Shown in pieces: positions 10,078 through 11,820 of a stretch of DNA of 11,820 nt. The stretch lies in NCBI GenBank assembly GCA_046593925.1, contig JBKJQN010000065.1, forward strand, positions 1 through 11,820, given 5' to 3'. Positions within the stretch are counted from its first letter, which is position 1. Each line of letters begins with the position of its first letter. The notes under the pieces are model-generated. The model saw only the letters and a program-made list of their open reading frames with translations. It did not search any database and was not told where the DNA came from. Both the position numbers and the translations under genes were made by a program. Source of the DNA: JAYVYM01 sp046593925. Lineage in GTDB: Bacteria; Actinomycetota; Actinomycetes; Mycobacteriales; SCTD01.

Positions 10078-11820
10078 TTGGCTGCTCGTCGTACCACCCC
10101 GCGCCTGTCCTTCGCCAAGATCCGGGAGCCTCTTGAGGTTCCCAACCTGCTGCATCTTCAGACCACGTCGTTCGACTGGCTGGTCGGCAACGCCCCGTGG
10201 ACCGTGCGGGTCCAGGAGGCCCTCGACACCGGCCGCGCGGACACTTCCACGTCCTCCGGCCTCGAGGAGATCTTCGAGGAGATCTCGCCGATCGAGGACT
10301 TCTCCGGGTCCATGTCCCTGAGCTTCCGCGACCATCGCTTCGAGCCCACCAAGTACTCCGTCGAGGAGTGCAAGGACAAGGACATGACGTACGCGGCGCC
10401 GCTGTTCGTCACCGCTGAATTCACCAACAACACCACGGGCGAGATCAAGTCCCAGACGGTTTTCATGGGGGACTTCCCGGTGATGACCGACAAGGGCACG
10501 TTCGTCATCAACGGCACCGAGCGCGTCGTGGTGTCACAGCTGGTGCGCTCGCCGGGCGTCTACTTCGACAAGCAGATCGACAAGACGACCGACAAGGACA
10601 CCTACTCCTGCAAGATCATCCCGAGCCGGGGTGCCTGGCTGGAGTTCGAGATCGACAAGCGCGATTCGGTGGGCGTGCGTATCGACCGGAAGCGCAAGCA
10701 GCCCGTCACCGTGCTCCTCAAGGCCCTGGGCTGGGACGACGCCCGCATCCTGGAGCGTTACGGCGACTTCGAGTCGATGCGGATGACGCTGGAGAAGGAC
10801 CACACCACTGGGCAGGACGACGCCCTGATCGACATCTACCGCAAGCTCCGCCCGGGTGAGCCGCCGACCCGCGAGTCCGCGCAGACGCTGCTGGACAACC
10901 TGTTCTTCAACCCCAAGCGCTACGACCTGGCCAAGGTCGGTCGCTACAAGGCCAACAAGAAGCTCCAGCTCGCGCTGCCCGTCGACCAGGGGGTGCTCAC
11001 CGAGGACGACATCCTGGCGACGATCGACTACGTCGTACGGCTGCATGCCGGTGAGCAGGGCTATGAGACCGATGACATCGACCACCTGGGCAACCGCCGC
11101 CTGCGTACGGTCGGCGAGCTGATCCAGAACCAGATCCGGCTGGGCCTGGCCCGGATGGAGCGCGTCGTGCGTGAGCGCATGACGACCCAGGACGTCGAGG
11201 CGATCACGCCGCAGACGCTGATCAACATCCGGCCAGTCGTCGCCTCCATCAAGGAGTTCTTCGGCACCAGCCAGCTCAGCCAGTTCATGGACCAGGTCAA
11301 CCCCTTGTCCGGCCTGACCCACCGCCGTCGCCTGTCCGCGCTCGGCCCGGGCGGTCTGTCCCGTGAGCGAGCCGGCTTCGAGGTCCGCGACGTCCACTTC
11401 AGCCACTACGGCCGCATGTGCCCGATCGAGACTCCGGAAGGCCCGAACATCGGCCTCATCGGCGCCCTGGCCACGTTCGCCCGCGTCAACGAGTTCGGGT
11501 TCATCGAGTCGCCGTACCGCAAGGTGGTCAACGGCAAGGTCACCAAGGACATCGTCTACCTGCCGGCCGACGAGGAAGAGGAGTACGTGGTCGCGCAGGC
11601 GGACGCACCCCTCAACCCCGACGGCACGTTCAAGGCCGACAAGGTGCTGGTGCGTCGTTCGCCGCAGGCCCGTTCGCTGAGCGACCTCAAGCTCCAGCTC
11701 GAGCGCGACGTGTTCCTCGGCGCCACCACCGAGATCAGCGCTGTTGCGCCCGAGGAGGTCCAGCTCATGGACGTCTCGCCGCAGCAGATCGTCTCGGTCG
11801 CCACGGCGCTCATCCCGTTC
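10078..11820 (+). CDS. rpoB: RNA polymerase beta subunit, N-terminal 581 residues (partial, cut by window end)
   Basis: The frame stays open from TTG 10078 to the window end, giving about half of the ~1,150-residue beta subunit. The protein begins AARRTTPRLSFAKIREPLEV after the start. Diagnostic segments are KGTFVINGTERVVVSQLVRS followed by PGVYFDK, the rifampicin region FFGTSQLSQFMDQVNPLSG followed by LTHRRRLSALGPGGL (about 394-427), RERAGFEVRDVHFSHYGRM (429-447) and CPIETPEGPNIGLIG (448-462). The key rifampicin contacts D405, H415 and S420 (E. coli 516, 526, 531) are wild-type. Position 407 is Val where Asn (E. coli 518) is usual, and 416 is Arg where Lys (527) is usual. It follows rplL after 483 bases with its own promoter; rpoC would be expected downstream. 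Confidence 0.97.
   Translation, partial: MAARRTTPRLSFAKIREPLEVPNLLHLQTTSFDWLVGNAPWTVRVQEALDTGRADTSTSSGLEEIFEEISPIEDFSGSMSLSFRDHRFEPTKYSVEECKDKDMTYAAPLFVTAEFTNNTTGEIKSQTVFMGDFPVMTDKGTFVINGTERVVVSQLVRSPGVYFDKQIDKTTDKDTYSCKIIPSRGAWLEFEIDKRDSVGVRIDRKRKQPVTVLLKALGWDDARILERYGDFESMRMTLEKDHTTGQDDALIDIYRKLRPGEPPTRESAQTLLDNLFFNPKRYDLAKVGRYKANKKLQLALPVDQGVLTEDDILATIDYVVRLHAGEQGYETDDIDHLGNRRLRTVGELIQNQIRLGLARMERVVRERMTTQDVEAITPQTLINIRPVVASIKEFFGTSQLSQFMDQVNPLSGLTHRRRLSALGPGGLSRERAGFEVRDVHFSHYGRMCPIETPEGPNIGLIGALATFARVNEFGFIESPYRKVVNGKVTKDIVYLPADEEEEYVVAQADAPLNPDGTFKADKVLVRRSPQARSLSDLKLQLERDVFLGATTEISAVAPEEVQLMDVSPQQIVSVATALIPF

Noticed and set aside
10534..11406. Minus-strand open frame inside rpoB
   Set aside because: It lies fully antisense to a highly conserved rpoB segment, so it is a composition artefact.
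1..11820. CRISPR arrays, insertion sequences, attachment sites or phage genes
   Set aside because: No regularly spaced repeats, transposase motifs or terminal inverted repeats were seen. The tRNA genes show no flanking duplicate that would suggest integration.

Overview
The window is a conserved chromosomal housekeeping region of a GC-rich actinobacterium. The evidence is the gene order (tRNA-Thr, tRNA-Met, rpmG, hadA-hadB, then tRNA-Trp, secE, nusG, rplK, rplA, rplJ, rplL, rpoB), strongly G/C-biased third codon positions, GTG and TTG starts, the HadA/HadB type of dehydratase, a NusG with a long acidic N-terminus, and an RpoB closest to the actinobacterial type. The order and genus cannot be fixed from the sequence alone. 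No mobile element, CRISPR array or integration scar was seen.

Bases 1-320 hold the 3' end of a tRNA-Tyr gene cut by the window edge, a perfect 12-bp hairpin, then tRNA-Thr(GGT) and tRNA-Met(CAT). Bases 408-3956 look like one operon: rpmG (ribosomal protein L33, four-cysteine form), hadA, hadB, an acyl-CoA/acyl-acid ligase of the AMP-binding family, and a GT2-like glycosyltransferase. The last four are joined by stop/start overlaps or a 2-base gap. The glycosyltransferase-like protein begins with a segment resembling the C-terminal end of cysteinyl-tRNA synthetase. A class I aminotransferase (aspC type) runs the other way at 3966-5210, tail to tail with the glycosyltransferase, and is divergent from tRNA-Trp.

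From 5383 to the end everything is on the plus strand and belongs to transcription and translation: tRNA-Trp, secE (translocase), nusG (elongation factor), rplK and rplA (L11, L1), rplJ and rplL (L10 and the L7/L12 stalk), and the first 581 codons of rpoB. Two long untranslated leaders stand out. The 287-base leader before rplJ carries a probable promoter and L10-leader-like structure with an unusual tandem 12-bp repeat. The 483-base rplL-rpoB gap carries a very stable hairpin and a good promoter (TAGACA-17-TACGCT).

Most of the window is ordinary, and no wholly new system is claimed. The points worth a second look are the CysRS-tail/glycosyltransferase fusion, the lipid-type genes inserted between hadB and tRNA-Trp without a hadC, the 50-residue acidic tail on L10, the duplicated motif in the rplJ leader, and a valine in the rifampicin-binding region of RpoB where asparagine is usual.
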